Assembly (NCBI RefSeq): GCF_013376095.1
Contig: NZ_JAAMFN010000012.1
Location: 1 to 64,000, forward strand
From: Arthrobacter sp. SDTb3-6
GTDB taxonomy: Bacteria > Actinomycetota > Actinomycetes > Actinomycetales > Micrococcaceae
Length of the DNA stretch: 64,000 nt
Reading direction: 5' to 3'
Shown here: positions 1 through 8,955 of the stretch, piece after piece
Position numbering within the stretch: the first letter of the stretch is position 1
How the letters are laid out: every line of letters begins with the position of its first letter
Notes under the pieces: generated by a model
Seen by the model: only the letters and a program-made list of their open reading frames with translations
Told to the model about the DNA's origin: nothing
Database searches by the model: none
Program-made: the position numbers and the translations under genes

Positions 1-56
1 GAAACGAAGGCTGGGGCACCGCGCGGGCGGGAATCCTGCCCGCCGTTATGACATGT

Positions 57-100
57 GGACAAAAGTCCGCCACAATTTGACTCTTTTGGACAGAACTGTC
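57..100. promoter_or_regulatory. Paired small palindromes before the DUF5058 locus
   Basis: Two short palindromes, GGACaaaaGTCC at 57-68 and GACAGaaCTGTC at 89-100, have centres 32 bp apart, about three helical turns. A TTGACT hexamer at 77-82 lies between them and could be a -35 box for the membrane-protein/amidohydrolase genes that start at 174. The double-length AsnC-type regulator at 3003-3992 is a natural candidate binder. That assignment is inference; only the symmetry is seen. Confidence 0.35.
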
Positions 101-173
101 ATTCTGATGCAATAAATAGCAGTGACCCTCGTCACGTTTGAACTATTTGGTCACCTGGAGCGAAGGAGCTGCC

Positions 174-908
174 ATGCCATTTTCTGCCGTCAACCCGGGG
201 TCGACAGACATCACCCCCATATCGTTCCACCCGGTGCTCTGGATCGCTGCTGCGGCCGTCTTTGCCGTCATCATCCTGCAGTCCCTGATTTACCTTCGGG
301 CCATCCGCAAGGCCGCGCCCGCCGCCAACCTCACGGACGGCCAGGTCACCAGCTCGGTCCGCCGCGGCGGCATCGCGGCCATCGGCCCTTCACTCGCCGT
401 GGCGCTCGTGGCCATTTCCCTGCTGCCGCTGTTCAGCACTCCGGCCGTGCTGACCCGCATCGGCCTGGTCGGCTCAGCGGCCTTCGACGTCGCCGCCGCC
501 GGCCTCGCCGCCCAGTCACAGGGCGCCGGGCTGGGCGGTCCGAGCTACACGCAAAAGGTCTTCGCGATCGGCTTCGCGGCCATGACCCTTGGCGGCCTGG
601 TCTGGATGGTCACGGCGCTCATTCTCACCCCGATCCTCGCCAAGGGCGACAAGCGGCTGCGCAACGTCAACCCCGCCGTCATGACCGTGGTGCCGGGCGC
701 GGCCATCCTCGCGGCGTTCTTCACCCTCGCCTTCGCCGAGACCACCAAGTCCGGCACCCACATCGTCACGGTGCTCGCCTCGGCGGCCGTGATGGGCCTG
801 TGCCTGGCCGCGGCGAAATACTTCAAGAAGCCCTGGCTGCGTGAATGGGGTCTGGGCATCGCCATCCTCGTCTCCCTGGCCGTCGCCTACTTCCTCACCG
901 CCAAGTAG
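174..908 (+). CDS. DUF5058-like polytopic membrane protein
   Basis: This is a 244-residue integral membrane protein with about six or seven hydrophobic segments, including residues near 20-42, 60-85, 130-160, 170-195 and 220-243, and no large soluble domain. The start was set at ATG 174 because GAAGGAG lies 5 nt upstream; an ATG at 138 in the same frame has no ribosome site. It resembles the DUF5058 family by memory of its size and layout, a family without assigned function. It is followed after 21 bp by a second polytopic protein of nearly equal length and then by an M20 hydrolase, so the two may be subunits of a transporter that feeds the hydrolase. The role is inferred from context. Confidence 0.7.
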   Translation: MPFSAVNPGSTDITPISFHPVLWIAAAAVFAVIILQSLIYLRAIRKAAPAANLTDGQVTSSVRRGGIAAIGPSLAVALVAISLLPLFSTPAVLTRIGLVGSAAFDVAAAGLAAQSQGAGLGGPSYTQKVFAIGFAAMTLGGLVWMVTALILTPILAKGDKRLRNVNPAVMTVVPGAAILAAFFTLAFAETTKSGTHIVTVLASAAVMGLCLAAAKYFKKPWLREWGLGIAILVSLAVAYFLTAK

Positions 909-929
909 CAGAACCGAAAGAGAAACCCC

Positions 930-1655
930 ATGTCTTCCCAGACCAGCACCCTCGGCGGGCTCGCCCAGTTCGACCGCACCACCTCCATCTGGGGCCCGAT
1001 CACGCTCGGGCTCGGATTCCTCATCTCCCTCGGGGCCGCCCTTTTCGTCGCCTTCGGCACAGGACTTGGCATCACGGCCGCTGAGGTGTGGAACGCCTTC
1101 AGCATCGTCTTTGCAACGTTCGGCATCATCGCCATTGTCGAACCCATCTCGTACTACCCGATCCTGGGGCGTTCCGCGATGTACCAGGCGTTCATGATCG
1201 GCAACATCGCCAACAAGCTGCTGCCGTCGGCGATCATCGCCCAGAGCGACCTCGGCGAGAAGCCGGGCACCCGCCGCGCCGAGCTCATCGCCGGCGCGGC
1301 CATCATCGGGGCCGCGTTCGTGCACCTGCTGTCGCTGGTGGTGTTCGTCGGCATCCTCGGCACCTGGCTCCTCGGGCTGCTGCCGCCGGGACTGATCAGC
1401 GTCGCCCGCCTCTACATCCTTGCTGCGGTGTTTGGCGCCGTGACCGTCCAGACCATCATTGCAATGAAGACCCTGCGCACCACCATCATCGCCGGCCTTG
1501 TCGCCGCCGTCGTGGTGTTCGGCGCCGTCCACGCCGCTCCGCAGCTCACCAACTATGCGACGGCTATTTCGGTGGTCTGCGCGATCCTCATCGCCTGGTT
1601 TGCCCGCAAGCGCGACACCGTCCAGCCGCCGGCCCCGGTGTCCGTCGGCCACTAG
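930..1655 (+). CDS. Polytopic membrane protein, partner of the upstream gene
   Basis: This 241-residue protein has about seven hydrophobic stretches and short loops; the motif ISYYPILGRSAMYQAF around residue 75 sits between two membrane segments. An A/G-rich sequence (GAAAGAGAAA) precedes the ATG. I do not recognise a named family. Its size, topology and spacing match the preceding DUF5058-like gene, which suggests that the two form a heteromeric membrane complex. The M20 amidohydrolase follows after 37 bp and is probably co-transcribed. It lacks the signature of any ABC, MFS or APC transporter that I can see. A permease role for the pair is inference. Confidence 0.65.
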   Translation: MSSQTSTLGGLAQFDRTTSIWGPITLGLGFLISLGAALFVAFGTGLGITAAEVWNAFSIVFATFGIIAIVEPISYYPILGRSAMYQAFMIGNIANKLLPSAIIAQSDLGEKPGTRRAELIAGAAIIGAAFVHLLSLVVFVGILGTWLLGLLPPGLISVARLYILAAVFGAVTVQTIIAMKTLRTTIIAGLVAAVVVFGAVHAAPQLTNYATAISVVCAILIAWFARKRDTVQPPAPVSVGH

Positions 1656-1692
1656 CACCCCCAACCCAGCACAGCCAACAGGAGAATCCACC

Positions 1693-2940
1693 ATGCCAGG
1701 TACCGCAACCACCGTCGCCCTCGCCACGGGCATCAATGTCCCGGACAGTTTCCTCACCGAACACATCGAGATGTACAAGGCCTTCCACCGCACGCCCGAG
1801 CTCTCCTCCTGCGAACAGCGGACCGCGGAAACCATTGAGGCACGCCTGAGTGAACTCGGCATCGAGCACTTCCGCTGCGGCGGCACCGGCGTCGTCGGCC
1901 TGCTCAGGAACGGTGAGGGCCCGGTCATCGGATTCCGCGCCGACACCGACGGGCTCCCCATCGCCGAGGAGACCGGCCTCGACTACGCCAGCCGCTCAAC
2001 GGGAACCTTGCCGGACGGTTCCAACGCCCCCACCATGCACGGCTGCGGCCACGACACCCACATCACCGCCGCACTCGCTGCCGCCGCGTACCTGGTGGAC
2101 GCGCGCGAGACGTGGGCGGGAACGGTGGTGTTCCTCTTCCAGCCCGGCGAGGAAACCGCCAGCGGGGCCAGGGCCATGGTCGACGACGGGTTGTGGGACC
2201 GTGCGCCGCGCCCCGACGTGGTGCTGGCCCAGCACGTCATGCCGGCCGCAGGCGGCACGTTCTGGCTGCGCGCCGGCAACATGGCCAGCCTCGGAGATTC
2301 GCTGCGGGTCACCGTCCGGGGCCGCCAGGCGCACGGTTCACAGCCGGAGAAGTCCCGGGACCCGATTGTCGCCGCCGCGGCCATGGTCATGCGGCTGCAG
2401 ACCGTCGTCTCCCGCGAAGTCGCGCCGATGACGCCGGCCGTGGTCACGGTCGGCACCTTCCACGCCGGCCTGAAGGAAAACATCATCCCCAAGACGGCCG
2501 AATTCACCCTGAACATCCGCACGCCGGAGCAGGAGGTCCGCAACACCGTCATTGCCGCCGTCCGCCGGATCATCTCAGCGGAGGCCGCGGCCTCCGGCAT
2601 TGCCGAGCCGGAGATCACAGAAATCAACAGCTTCCCGCGCCTGTTCAACGACGCCGAAAACACCGCCCGTGCCACGCGCGCGCTCACGGCCGCATTCGGC
2701 CCCGACGCCGTCATCGACAGCGCCCTGGGCATGGGTTCGGAAGATGCTGGATGGCTGGGCGACGCCATCGACGTCCCGGTCGTTTTCTGGGCCTTCGGCG
2801 CCTTCCCCCGGGAGGCGTTCGCCAATGGCGCCGCACCGGCGGGCAACCACTCCCCGCACTTCGCCCCCGACGCCGGGCTTGCGGTCACGAACGGCACGGG
2901 CGCCGCACTTGCCGTGCTGCTCGACCACCTCGGCAAGTAG
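1693..2940 (+). CDS. M20 family amidohydrolase (hippurate/N-acyl amino acid hydrolase type)
   Basis: This is a 415-residue cytosolic zinc amidohydrolase of the M20 (amidohydrolase/AbgB/hippuricase) type, which cleaves the amide bond of N-acyl amino acids or related conjugates. Visible family motifs are MHGCGHDTH near residue 115 (metal ligands), QPGEE near 152 (catalytic and metal glutamates) and GNHSPHFAPD near the C-terminus (last metal histidine). The start at 1693 has GGAG 8 nt upstream; the open frame extends further back but overlaps the membrane protein. The substrate cannot be read from sequence. Coupling with two membrane proteins suggests hydrolysis of an imported conjugate. Confidence 0.88.
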   Translation: MPGTATTVALATGINVPDSFLTEHIEMYKAFHRTPELSSCEQRTAETIEARLSELGIEHFRCGGTGVVGLLRNGEGPVIGFRADTDGLPIAEETGLDYASRSTGTLPDGSNAPTMHGCGHDTHITAALAAAAYLVDARETWAGTVVFLFQPGEETASGARAMVDDGLWDRAPRPDVVLAQHVMPAAGGTFWLRAGNMASLGDSLRVTVRGRQAHGSQPEKSRDPIVAAAAMVMRLQTVVSREVAPMTPAVVTVGTFHAGLKENIIPKTAEFTLNIRTPEQEVRNTVIAAVRRIISAEAAASGIAEPEITEINSFPRLFNDAENTARATRALTAAFGPDAVIDSALGMGSEDAGWLGDAIDVPVVFWAFGAFPREAFANGAAPAGNHSPHFAPDAGLAVTNGTGAALAVLLDHLGK

Positions 2941-3002
2941 CCGCCGGGGCCGCCAGCGGCCCCGTGCCGCCGCCGGCCGACCCCGCATGGAATGATGCAT
3001 CC

Positions 3003-3992
3003 ATGGAATTAGACGAACTCGACCGGCAGATCACGGCGGCCCTGCTCCGCAACGGCAGGGCGCCCTGGCGGCTCATTGCGGACGTGCTGGGGCAGCAGGA
3101 ACGGACCGTGGCCCGGCGCGGCAACCGGCTGCTGGCCTCGGGGAACGTCCGGGTCCAGTCATTCCCCAACCCGCTCGCCCTCGACAACGTGGACCTGTAC
3201 ATGCTCCGCGTCCGGGTTGAACCGGCGGCACTGCGGTCCATCGGCGCCTGGCTGGCCGGCCGCCCCGACACGCACTGGGTCTCCGGCCTGGCCGGATCCA
3301 GTGAGTGCATCGTGGAAATGTTTGCCCGGCCCGGGGACCTGGGGCAAATACTGTATGGCGAAGTGGCCGCACGCGACGGGGTGCGGGACTTCTCGCTTGA
3401 ACCGGTCCTGGAGTACCACCGCACCGTCTCCGGCTGGGCCCCCGACCTGCTCACCGTTGATCAATATGACGCCCTATACGCAGCCGAGCAGCCCCAGCTC
3501 ATCACGCGGTTCGCCGCCACCGACCGTGCCCGGATCGACGACACCAACCGCGCCATCATCGACCTGCTGCGCGCGAACGGGCGGTCCACGAATGAAGAGC
3601 TGGCCACAGCACTGTCAATCTCCAAGGCCACGGCCGGCCGGCGGGTTGAAGCACTCATCGCCTCCGGGGCCGTGACCATCCGCGCTGTCCTGGACGCGGC
3701 CATGCTCGGATACCCCGTCGAAGCCCTGCTGGAAATGGCGTGCACGGCGGCACAGCTGCCGGCCGTGGGACGGCACGTGGCCGGCCACCCGACAACGCGC
3801 TGGGCCGCCTCCGTGGGCGACCGGCTCCTGGTGCAGACGGCCGTGCCCACCCTTGGCCACCTCAAGGACGTCATCGCGGAGTTCGGCGCACTCGACGGCG
3901 TGCAACGGTTCACTTCCTCGCTCTACGTGGACATCTTCAAGCGCAGCACCGTTGTTTACATTGGTGGGCAGCTGCCGCCCGTAGCCGTGTGA
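3003..3992 (+). CDS. Double-length Lrp/AsnC family transcriptional regulator
   Basis: This 329-residue regulator is built from two Lrp/AsnC units in tandem. The first helix-turn-helix (LDELDRQITAALLRNGR onward) covers residues 2-50 and is followed by a ligand-binding RAM-like domain. A second helix-turn-helix (DDTNRAIIDLLRANGRST) begins near residue 180 and is followed by another RAM-like domain. Normal Lrp proteins are about 150 residues, so this is a covalent dimer of the sort known in actinobacteria. The start codon at 3003 lacks a good ribosome site but lies 6 nt after an AATGAT box. It lies 62 bp after the M20 gene on the same strand and probably controls that block in response to the substrate or product. 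Confidence 0.8.
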   Translation: MELDELDRQITAALLRNGRAPWRLIADVLGQQERTVARRGNRLLASGNVRVQSFPNPLALDNVDLYMLRVRVEPAALRSIGAWLAGRPDTHWVSGLAGSSECIVEMFARPGDLGQILYGEVAARDGVRDFSLEPVLEYHRTVSGWAPDLLTVDQYDALYAAEQPQLITRFAATDRARIDDTNRAIIDLLRANGRSTNEELATALSISKATAGRRVEALIASGAVTIRAVLDAAMLGYPVEALLEMACTAAQLPAVGRHVAGHPTTRWAASVGDRLLVQTAVPTLGHLKDVIAEFGALDGVQRFTSSLYVDIFKRSTVVYIGGQLPPVAV

Positions 3993-3997
3993 TTAAG

Positions 3998-4069
3998 CAG
4001 GTAGGTCGCAGTTGTTACAGTTTTTGCGGTGAAAACCCGCCGAAAACGGTAACAACTGCGACCTACCTG
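3998..4069. repeat. Long inverted repeat between convergent genes, core GGTCGCAGTTGTTAC
   Basis: The arms 3998-4018 and 4049-4069 are perfect 21-bp inverted repeats containing the core GGTCGCAGTTGTTAC. A 30-nt interior carries partly complementary T-rich and A-rich pieces. It fills the space between the converging ends of the AsnC-type gene and hutU, so it may terminate transcription from both sides. It has no T-tract after the stem. The same core forms the arms of the element at 43006-43075. Confidence 0.85.
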
Positions 4070-4077
4070 GTGAGGGG

Positions 4078-5757
4078 CTACTGCTCCTGCATCGGGATGC
4101 GGACGCCGCGCTCGGCGGCCACCTCGACGGCGCGTTCGTAGCCGGCGTCGACGTGGCGGATCACGCCCATGCCGGGGTCGTTGGTCAGCAGCCGCGAGAG
4201 CTTTTCCGCGGCCAGGGCGGAGCCGTCGGCGACGGACACCTGGCCGGCGTGGATGGAGCGGCCGATCCCAACGCCGCCGCCGTGGTGGATGGAGACCCAG
4301 GTGGCGCCCGAGGAGGTGTTGAGCAGGGCGTTGAGCAGCGGCCAGTCGGCGATCGCGTCGGAGCCGTCCTTCATGGCTTCGGTTTCGCGGTAGGGCGAGG
4401 CGACGGAGCCGGAGTCCAGGTGGTCGCGGCCAATGACGATCGGGGCCTTGACCTTGCCGGAGGCCACCAGCTCGTTGAACAGCACGCCGGCCTTGGCACG
4501 TTCGCCGTAGCCCAGCCAGCAGATGCGTGCCGGCAGGCCCTCGAACTCAACGTGCTCGGCGGCGGCGTCGAGCCAGCGGTGCAGGTGGGCGTTCTCGGGG
4601 AACAGCTCCTTCAGCGCCTCGTCGGTGACGCGGATGTCCTCCGGGTCGCCGGAGAGTGCCACCCAGCGGAACGGGCCCAGGCCCTCGCAGAACAGGGGGC
4701 GGATGTAGGCCGGGACAAAGCCGGGGAATTCAAAGGCCCGCTCATACCCGCCCTTGCGCGCCTCGTCGCGGATTGAGTTGCCGTAGTCGAACACCTCGGC
4801 GCCGGCATCCTGGAATTCCACCATGGCCTGGACGTGGCGGGCCATCGCGTTCTGGGACTTCTTGGTGAATCCCTCCGGGTCTGCCTCGGCCTCGGCAGCC
4901 CATTCCGCCACCGTGTATTCGGTGGGCAGGTAGGAGAGCGGATCGTGCGCGCTGGTCTGGTCGGTGACAATGTCCACCGTGAATTCCCCGGCCTTGTGGC
5001 GGCGCAGGATCTCCGGGAACACTTCGGCGGCATTGCCCACAACACCCACGGACAGCGGGGTCCTGGCTTCCTTGGCGGCCAGCACCTTCTCCAGTGCGGC
5101 ATCCAGCGAGGGAGCCACCTCGTCCAGGTAACGCTTGCCCACGCGGCGCTGCAGGCGCTCCTCGGACACGTCCACGATCAGGCACGCGCCGCCGTTCAGG
5201 GTGACGGCCAGCGGCTGGGCCCCGCCCATGCCGCCGCAGCCGCCGGTCAGGGTCAGCGTGCCGGCCAGGGTTCCGCCGAAGCGCTTCTCGCCGATCGCGG
5301 CAAAGGTCTCAAAGGTGCCCTGCAGGATGCCCTGGGTGCCGATGTAGATCCAGGAGCCGGCCGTCATCTGGCCGTACATCATCAGGCCTTCGGCCTCGAG
5401 CTTGCGGAATTCGGGCCAGGTGGCCCAGTCCCCCACCAGGTTGGAGTTGGCCAGCAGCACGCGCGGGGCCCAGACGTTGGTGCGGAAAACACCGACGGGC
5501 TTGCCGGACTGCACGAGGAGGGTTTCGTCGTCGTCGAGCGTCTTCAGCGTGGCGACGATGGCGTCATAGGCCTCCCAGGATCGGGCGGCGCGGCCGGTCC
5601 CGCCGTAGACCACCAGGTCCTCGGGGCGCTCGGCAACCTCGGGGTCCAGGTTGTTCATGAGCATGCGCAGCGGCGCCTCGGTCTGCCACGACTTGGCCGA
5701 GAGCTCGGTGCCGCGGGCTGCGCGGATGGTGCGGGAGGGGTCATGCATCGTTGCCAT
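4078..5757 (-). CDS. hutU: Urocanate hydratase
   Basis: HutU converts urocanate to imidazolone propionate, the second step of histidine degradation, using tightly bound NAD+ in the cytosol. The 559-residue length is typical. The N-terminal region [20 protein letters not shown], the Gly-rich [18 protein letters not shown] and the later [19 protein letters not shown] are family landmarks. The start at 5757 has AAGGAA 6 nt upstream; an upstream in-frame start at 5817 has none. No hutH or hutI is next to it here. A 14/16 match to the IclR palindrome lies about 100 bp upstream (5860-5875), which links the gene to the regulator at 9910-10752. Confidence 0.95.
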   Translation of the reverse strand: MATMHDPSRTIRAARGTELSAKSWQTEAPLRMLMNNLDPEVAERPEDLVVYGGTGRAARSWEAYDAIVATLKTLDDDETLLVQSGKPVGVFRTNVWAPRVLLANSNLVGDWATWPEFRKLEAEGLMMYGQMTAGSWIYIGTQGILQGTFETFAAIGEKRFGGTLAGTLTLTGGCGGMGGAQPLAVTLNGGACLIVDVSEERLQRRVGKRYLDEVAPSLDAALEKVLAAKEARTPLSVGVVGNAAEVFPEILRRHKAGEFTVDIVTDQTSAHDPLSYLPTEYTVAEWAAEAEADPEGFTKKSQNAMARHVQAMVEFQDAGAEVFDYGNSIRDEARKGGYERAFEFPGFVPAYIRPLFCEGLGPFRWVALSGDPEDIRVTDEALKELFPENAHLHRWLDAAAEHVEFEGLPARICWLGYGERAKAGVLFNELVASGKVKAPIVIGRDHLDSGSVASPYRETEAMKDGSDAIADWPLLNALLNTSSGATWVSIHHGGGVGIGRSIHAGQVSVADGSALAAEKLSRLLTNDPGMGVIRHVDAGYERAVEVAAERGVRIPMQEQ

Positions 5758-5859
5758 GATGGTTTCCTTAGCTGTTGGTTCAAAATTCCGTGTGGGATTT
5801 CCCTTAGTTCCATCCAACCCCCGACGGCCCTGCGATCCTAGGCTTTCGACAGGCCAGGT

Positions 5860-5875
5860 GTCTGTGATCCAAGAC
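5860..5875. promoter_or_regulatory. Variant IclR palindrome upstream of hutU
   Basis: The sequence GTCTGTGATCCAAGAC matches 14 of 16 positions of the perfect palindrome GTCTGTGATCACAGAC found at 7176 and 10770. It lies between the hutU start and the end of the acyl-CoA dehydrogenase gene, about 100 bp before the hutU start codon. From memory, HutR, an IclR-type regulator of hut genes in Corynebacterium resistens, binds a motif of the form TCTG-N6-CAGA, which this resembles. Confidence 0.55.
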
Positions 5876-5900
5876 AGTGCGGGCGCCCCGGGCGGAGGCC

Positions 5901-7079
5901 CTACACGAAGGCGGCAATCCCCGTTATCGCCCGGCCCGCCACGAGCGTGTTGATCTCATAGGTGCCCTCGTAGGTGTAGATCGCCTCGGCGTCGCAAAAG
6001 ACCTTGGCCATCTCGTAGTCCACTGAAATGCCGTTCCCGCCCAGGATCCCGCGCCCCAGCGCAACGGTCTCGCGCATGCACTTGGTGACGAAGGCCTTGG
6101 CCAGCGCGGAATGTTCGTTGCGCGTGGTGCCTGCATCCTCCAGCTGCGCCAGCCGCACCATCATCCCCATCGAGGCCTGCGCGTTGGAGAGCATCGTGAC
6201 CAGCTGCTCCTGGATGAGCTGGAAGCCGGCAATGGGCCTGCCGAACTGCCGGCGCTCCACGGCGTACTTGCGGGCCACGTCGAAGGCGGCCAGCTGCATG
6301 CCCACGACCTGCCAGCCCACCGTGGCACGGGTCGTCTTGAGCACCTTGTTGGTGTCGCGGAAGCTGTTGGCGCCCGCCAGCTTGTTGAAGTGGGGCACGA
6401 CGACGTCCGCCAGGACAATGTCGGCATTCTGGACCGCGCGCAGGGCAATGCGGTTCTCGATCACGGTGGCGCTGAAGCCGGGCGAGGAGGTCTCCACCAG
6501 AAAGCCCTTGACCTGGCCGTCGGCGGTGTCCTTCGCCCACACCAGCACGTAGTCGGAGAAGGTGGAGTTGCCGATCCAGCGCTTTTCCCCGTTGAGGATC
6601 CAATGGTCCCCGTCGCGGACGGCGGTCGTGGTGGTGCCGCCGGCTACATCGGAGCCCGCCAACGGCTCGGTGATGGCAAAGACGCCGGTCTTCCGCAGCG
6701 CGTAGATGTCCGGCAGCCAGGCGGCCTTTTGTTCCTCGGAGGCCAGCAGTTCGATGGACCCGGTGAACAGCCCGTCATGGCCGCTGAAGAAGGTGCCGAA
6801 GGACGCATCCACCCGGTGGATGGCGGCCGTGACCATGCCGGCCAAAAGGTGCGAATGGCCCTGGCGGCGGACGGGGCTGACCATGTCCAGCTCCGCAACG
6901 CCCGGAATGAGGTGGACGGGGAATTCGCTGCGGCCCCAGTACTCGCGGGCAATGGGGCGCACGTTGGCCTCCATCCAGTCACGGATGGTGTTCAGGCGGG
7001 CCAGCTCATGGGCGGGGAGCAGGCGTTCAAAGTAAAGGAAGTCGGCGTCGGCGTAGGGCAGCTCGGCTGGCGAACTCAT
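5901..7079 (-). CDS. Acyl-CoA dehydrogenase, glutaryl-CoA dehydrogenase-like but probably other substrate
   Basis: This 392-residue FAD-dependent acyl-CoA dehydrogenase has the flavin-site motifs [11 protein letters not shown] and [15 protein letters not shown], and the C-terminal block [19 protein letters not shown] followed by TYEGTYEI, where the first Glu is the expected catalytic base. The C-terminus is most like glutaryl-CoA dehydrogenase. However, where animal GCDH has RVDSGYRSAMS, with the arginine that binds the glutaryl carboxylate, this protein reads [11 protein letters not shown], so that arginine is missing. The start at 7079 has GGAGG 8 nt upstream. It is transcribed divergently from the NCS1 permease across a palindromic IclR site and probably acts with the CoA-transferase at 10893. 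Confidence 0.88.
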   Translation of the reverse strand: MSSPAELPYADADFLYFERLLPAHELARLNTIRDWMEANVRPIAREYWGRSEFPVHLIPGVAELDMVSPVRRQGHSHLLAGMVTAAIHRVDASFGTFFSGHDGLFTGSIELLASEEQKAAWLPDIYALRKTGVFAITEPLAGSDVAGGTTTTAVRDGDHWILNGEKRWIGNSTFSDYVLVWAKDTADGQVKGFLVETSSPGFSATVIENRIALRAVQNADIVLADVVVPHFNKLAGANSFRDTNKVLKTTRATVGWQVVGMQLAAFDVARKYAVERRQFGRPIAGFQLIQEQLVTMLSNAQASMGMMVRLAQLEDAGTTRNEHSALAKAFVTKCMRETVALGRGILGGNGISVDYEMAKVFCDAEAIYTYEGTYEINTLVAGRAITGIAAFV

Positions 7080-7175
7080 GGGTCTGTTCCTCCGAAAGGT
7101 TGGTTGGGGTGTCTTTTTCGAACATAGCCGCACGGCCGGGACGCGGATGGCGCGGATCACAGAAACCACTTCTTT

Positions 7176-7191
7176 GTCTGTGATCACAGAC
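7176..7191. promoter_or_regulatory. Perfect IclR-type palindrome in the dehydrogenase/permease divergent promoter
   Basis: GTCTGTGATCACAGAC is a perfect 16-bp palindrome between the starts of the divergent acyl-CoA dehydrogenase (7079) and NCS1 permease (7297). A partial copy sharing GATCACAGA lies 27 bp away at 7149-7164. The identical 16-mer is found in front of the IclR gene, so it is very probably that regulator's operator. Confidence 0.75.
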
Positions 7192-7296
7192 GTGATTCGT
7201 GAAGCCCATCTCGGCCCGGGCCCGGGCCGTGCTCAGATTAAGCAGGGCAATTCAACATCCCGCCACGTACTTCCCAGCTCCCAACAGAGGAACGCC

Positions 7297-8754
7297 ATGT
7301 CAAGGATTGAAACAGTGAAAAAGTCGGGACCGGTGGTGGAGCGCCGCTCCATCGACTTCGTCCCGCACAGCGAACGCCACGGCCGGCCGTTTGGCCAGTT
7401 CACGCTGTGGTTCGGCGCCAACATGCAGATCACCGCCATCGTCACCGGCGCCCTCTCGGTGATCTTCGGCGCCGACGCCTTCTGGGGCATCATCGGCCTG
7501 TTCATCGGCAACCTGCTCGGCGGCACGGTCATGGCCCTGCACGCCGCCCAGGGGCCCAAGCTGGGCATGCCGCAGATGATCTCCAGCCGCGCCCAGTTCG
7601 GCGTTTTCGGCGCAGTCATCCCCCTGGTCCTGGTCATCGTCATGTACCTCGGCTTCGCGGCCACCGGCGCCGTCCTGGCCGGGCAGGCGGTGTCGGAGGT
7701 CATCCCCACCGGGCACCCCGCCGTCGGCGTCGTCATCTTCGGCGCGCTGACGGTGCTCGTGGCCACGCTGGGCTACAAGTACATCCACATGCTCGGCCGC
7801 CTCTCCACCATTGTGGGCGTCCTCGGCTTCACCTACCTGGCCGTCATGCTGTTCACCAAGCACGACGTCGGCGCCGTCATGGGGGTGGGCAGCTTCGCCT
7901 TCCCCACGTTCCTCCTGGCCATTTCCCTCAGCGCCGGCTGGCAGCTGACCTACGGCCCCTACGTGGCCGACTACTCCCGCTACCTGCCGGCCAAGACCAA
8001 CGCCGGCAAGACGTTCTTCTCCTGCTTCGCCGGCGCCGTGCTGGGCTCCCAGTGGTCCATGACGCTCGGCGCCCTGTTTGCCGCCATTGCCATGCCCAAG
8101 GGCCATGGGTTCCTGGACGGGCAGGTGGCCTTCGTGGGCGAGCTGTCCGGCGGCGGGGCCATCGCCATCCTGATGTACATCGTGATCGTGGTGGGCAAGC
8201 TGACCGTCAACACGCTCAATGCCTACGGCGGATACATGACGATCCTGACGTCCGTGAGCGCGTTCACCCGCCAGCTGCGCTTCGCCCCGTGGGTGCGCTT
8301 TGCCTACGTGATCGGCTTCATCACCGTCTCGGTCATCATCGCCATTGCCGCCTCGGCGGACTTCATCGACAACTTCAAGAACTTCGTCCTGCTGCTGCTC
8401 ATGGTCTTCATCCCGTGGAGCTCCATCAACCTGGTGGACTTCTGGCTGGTCTCCAAGGAAAAGGTCGACGTCCCGGCCCTGTACGACCCCAAGGGCCGCT
8501 ACGGCGCCTGGAACGTCCCGGCACTGCTGACCTACCTGCTCGGCGTGGCGGTCCAGATCCCGTTCCTGGCCCAGACCATGTACACCGGCCCCATCACCCC
8601 GCTGCTGGGCGGCGCCGACATCTCCTGGCTCGTGGGCCTGGTGGTCACCGCCGCCGTCTACTACCCGGTGGCCCGCAGGTTCCAGCGCCCGCCGGCGGCC
8701 ATGGTGTACCCGGAGGACCTCGACGCCGACCCGGTGGCAGTGACCTCCGCGTAG
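7297..8754 (+). CDS. NCS1 family permease (purine-cytosine permease-like)
   Basis: This 485-residue cytoplasmic membrane transporter of the nucleobase:cation symporter-1 family has twelve predicted hydrophobic segments. The N-terminal motif FGQFTLWFGANMQITAI is typical for the family's first helix, and SAGWQLTYGPYVADYSRYLP lies in the central helices that line the substrate site in NCS1 proteins. NCS1 members take up cytosine, purines, uracil, hydantoins, allantoin, thiamine or similar heterocycles. The true substrate is not readable here. The start at 7297 has AGAGGA 6 nt upstream; an extended frame from 7078 runs through the operator and is rejected. The neighbouring hutU and shared operator hint at an imidazole-type or amide substrate, which is inference. 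Confidence 0.88.
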   Translation: MSRIETVKKSGPVVERRSIDFVPHSERHGRPFGQFTLWFGANMQITAIVTGALSVIFGADAFWGIIGLFIGNLLGGTVMALHAAQGPKLGMPQMISSRAQFGVFGAVIPLVLVIVMYLGFAATGAVLAGQAVSEVIPTGHPAVGVVIFGALTVLVATLGYKYIHMLGRLSTIVGVLGFTYLAVMLFTKHDVGAVMGVGSFAFPTFLLAISLSAGWQLTYGPYVADYSRYLPAKTNAGKTFFSCFAGAVLGSQWSMTLGALFAAIAMPKGHGFLDGQVAFVGELSGGGAIAILMYIVIVVGKLTVNTLNAYGGYMTILTSVSAFTRQLRFAPWVRFAYVIGFITVSVIIAIAASADFIDNFKNFVLLLLMVFIPWSSINLVDFWLVSKEKVDVPALYDPKGRYGAWNVPALLTYLLGVAVQIPFLAQTMYTGPITPLLGGADISWLVGLVVTAAVYYPVARRFQRPPAAMVYPEDLDADPVAVTSA

Positions 8755-8955
8755 CACCAAGGCACCGGCCCGGGGGCACGACCCCGGCGCCATCGCAGCG
8801 GCCGCCACCACGGTGACGGCCGCTGCCGCGTCCGCGCAGAATGTTCGCACCGGTCCGATTTCCCGGCGGCCAGGCAGCGACCCCCTTGGTCCGAAAAACA
8901 TCCTTGAAGGGACGCTGCGGCCGTGCCATGCTGGAGTTTTCCACGAGGAGGAATC

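Noticed and set aside
2112-3002. Upstream extension of the AsnC-type regulator through the amidohydrolase gene
   Set aside because: Open by chance in the +3 frame of the M20 gene; the regulator's domain begins at 3003.
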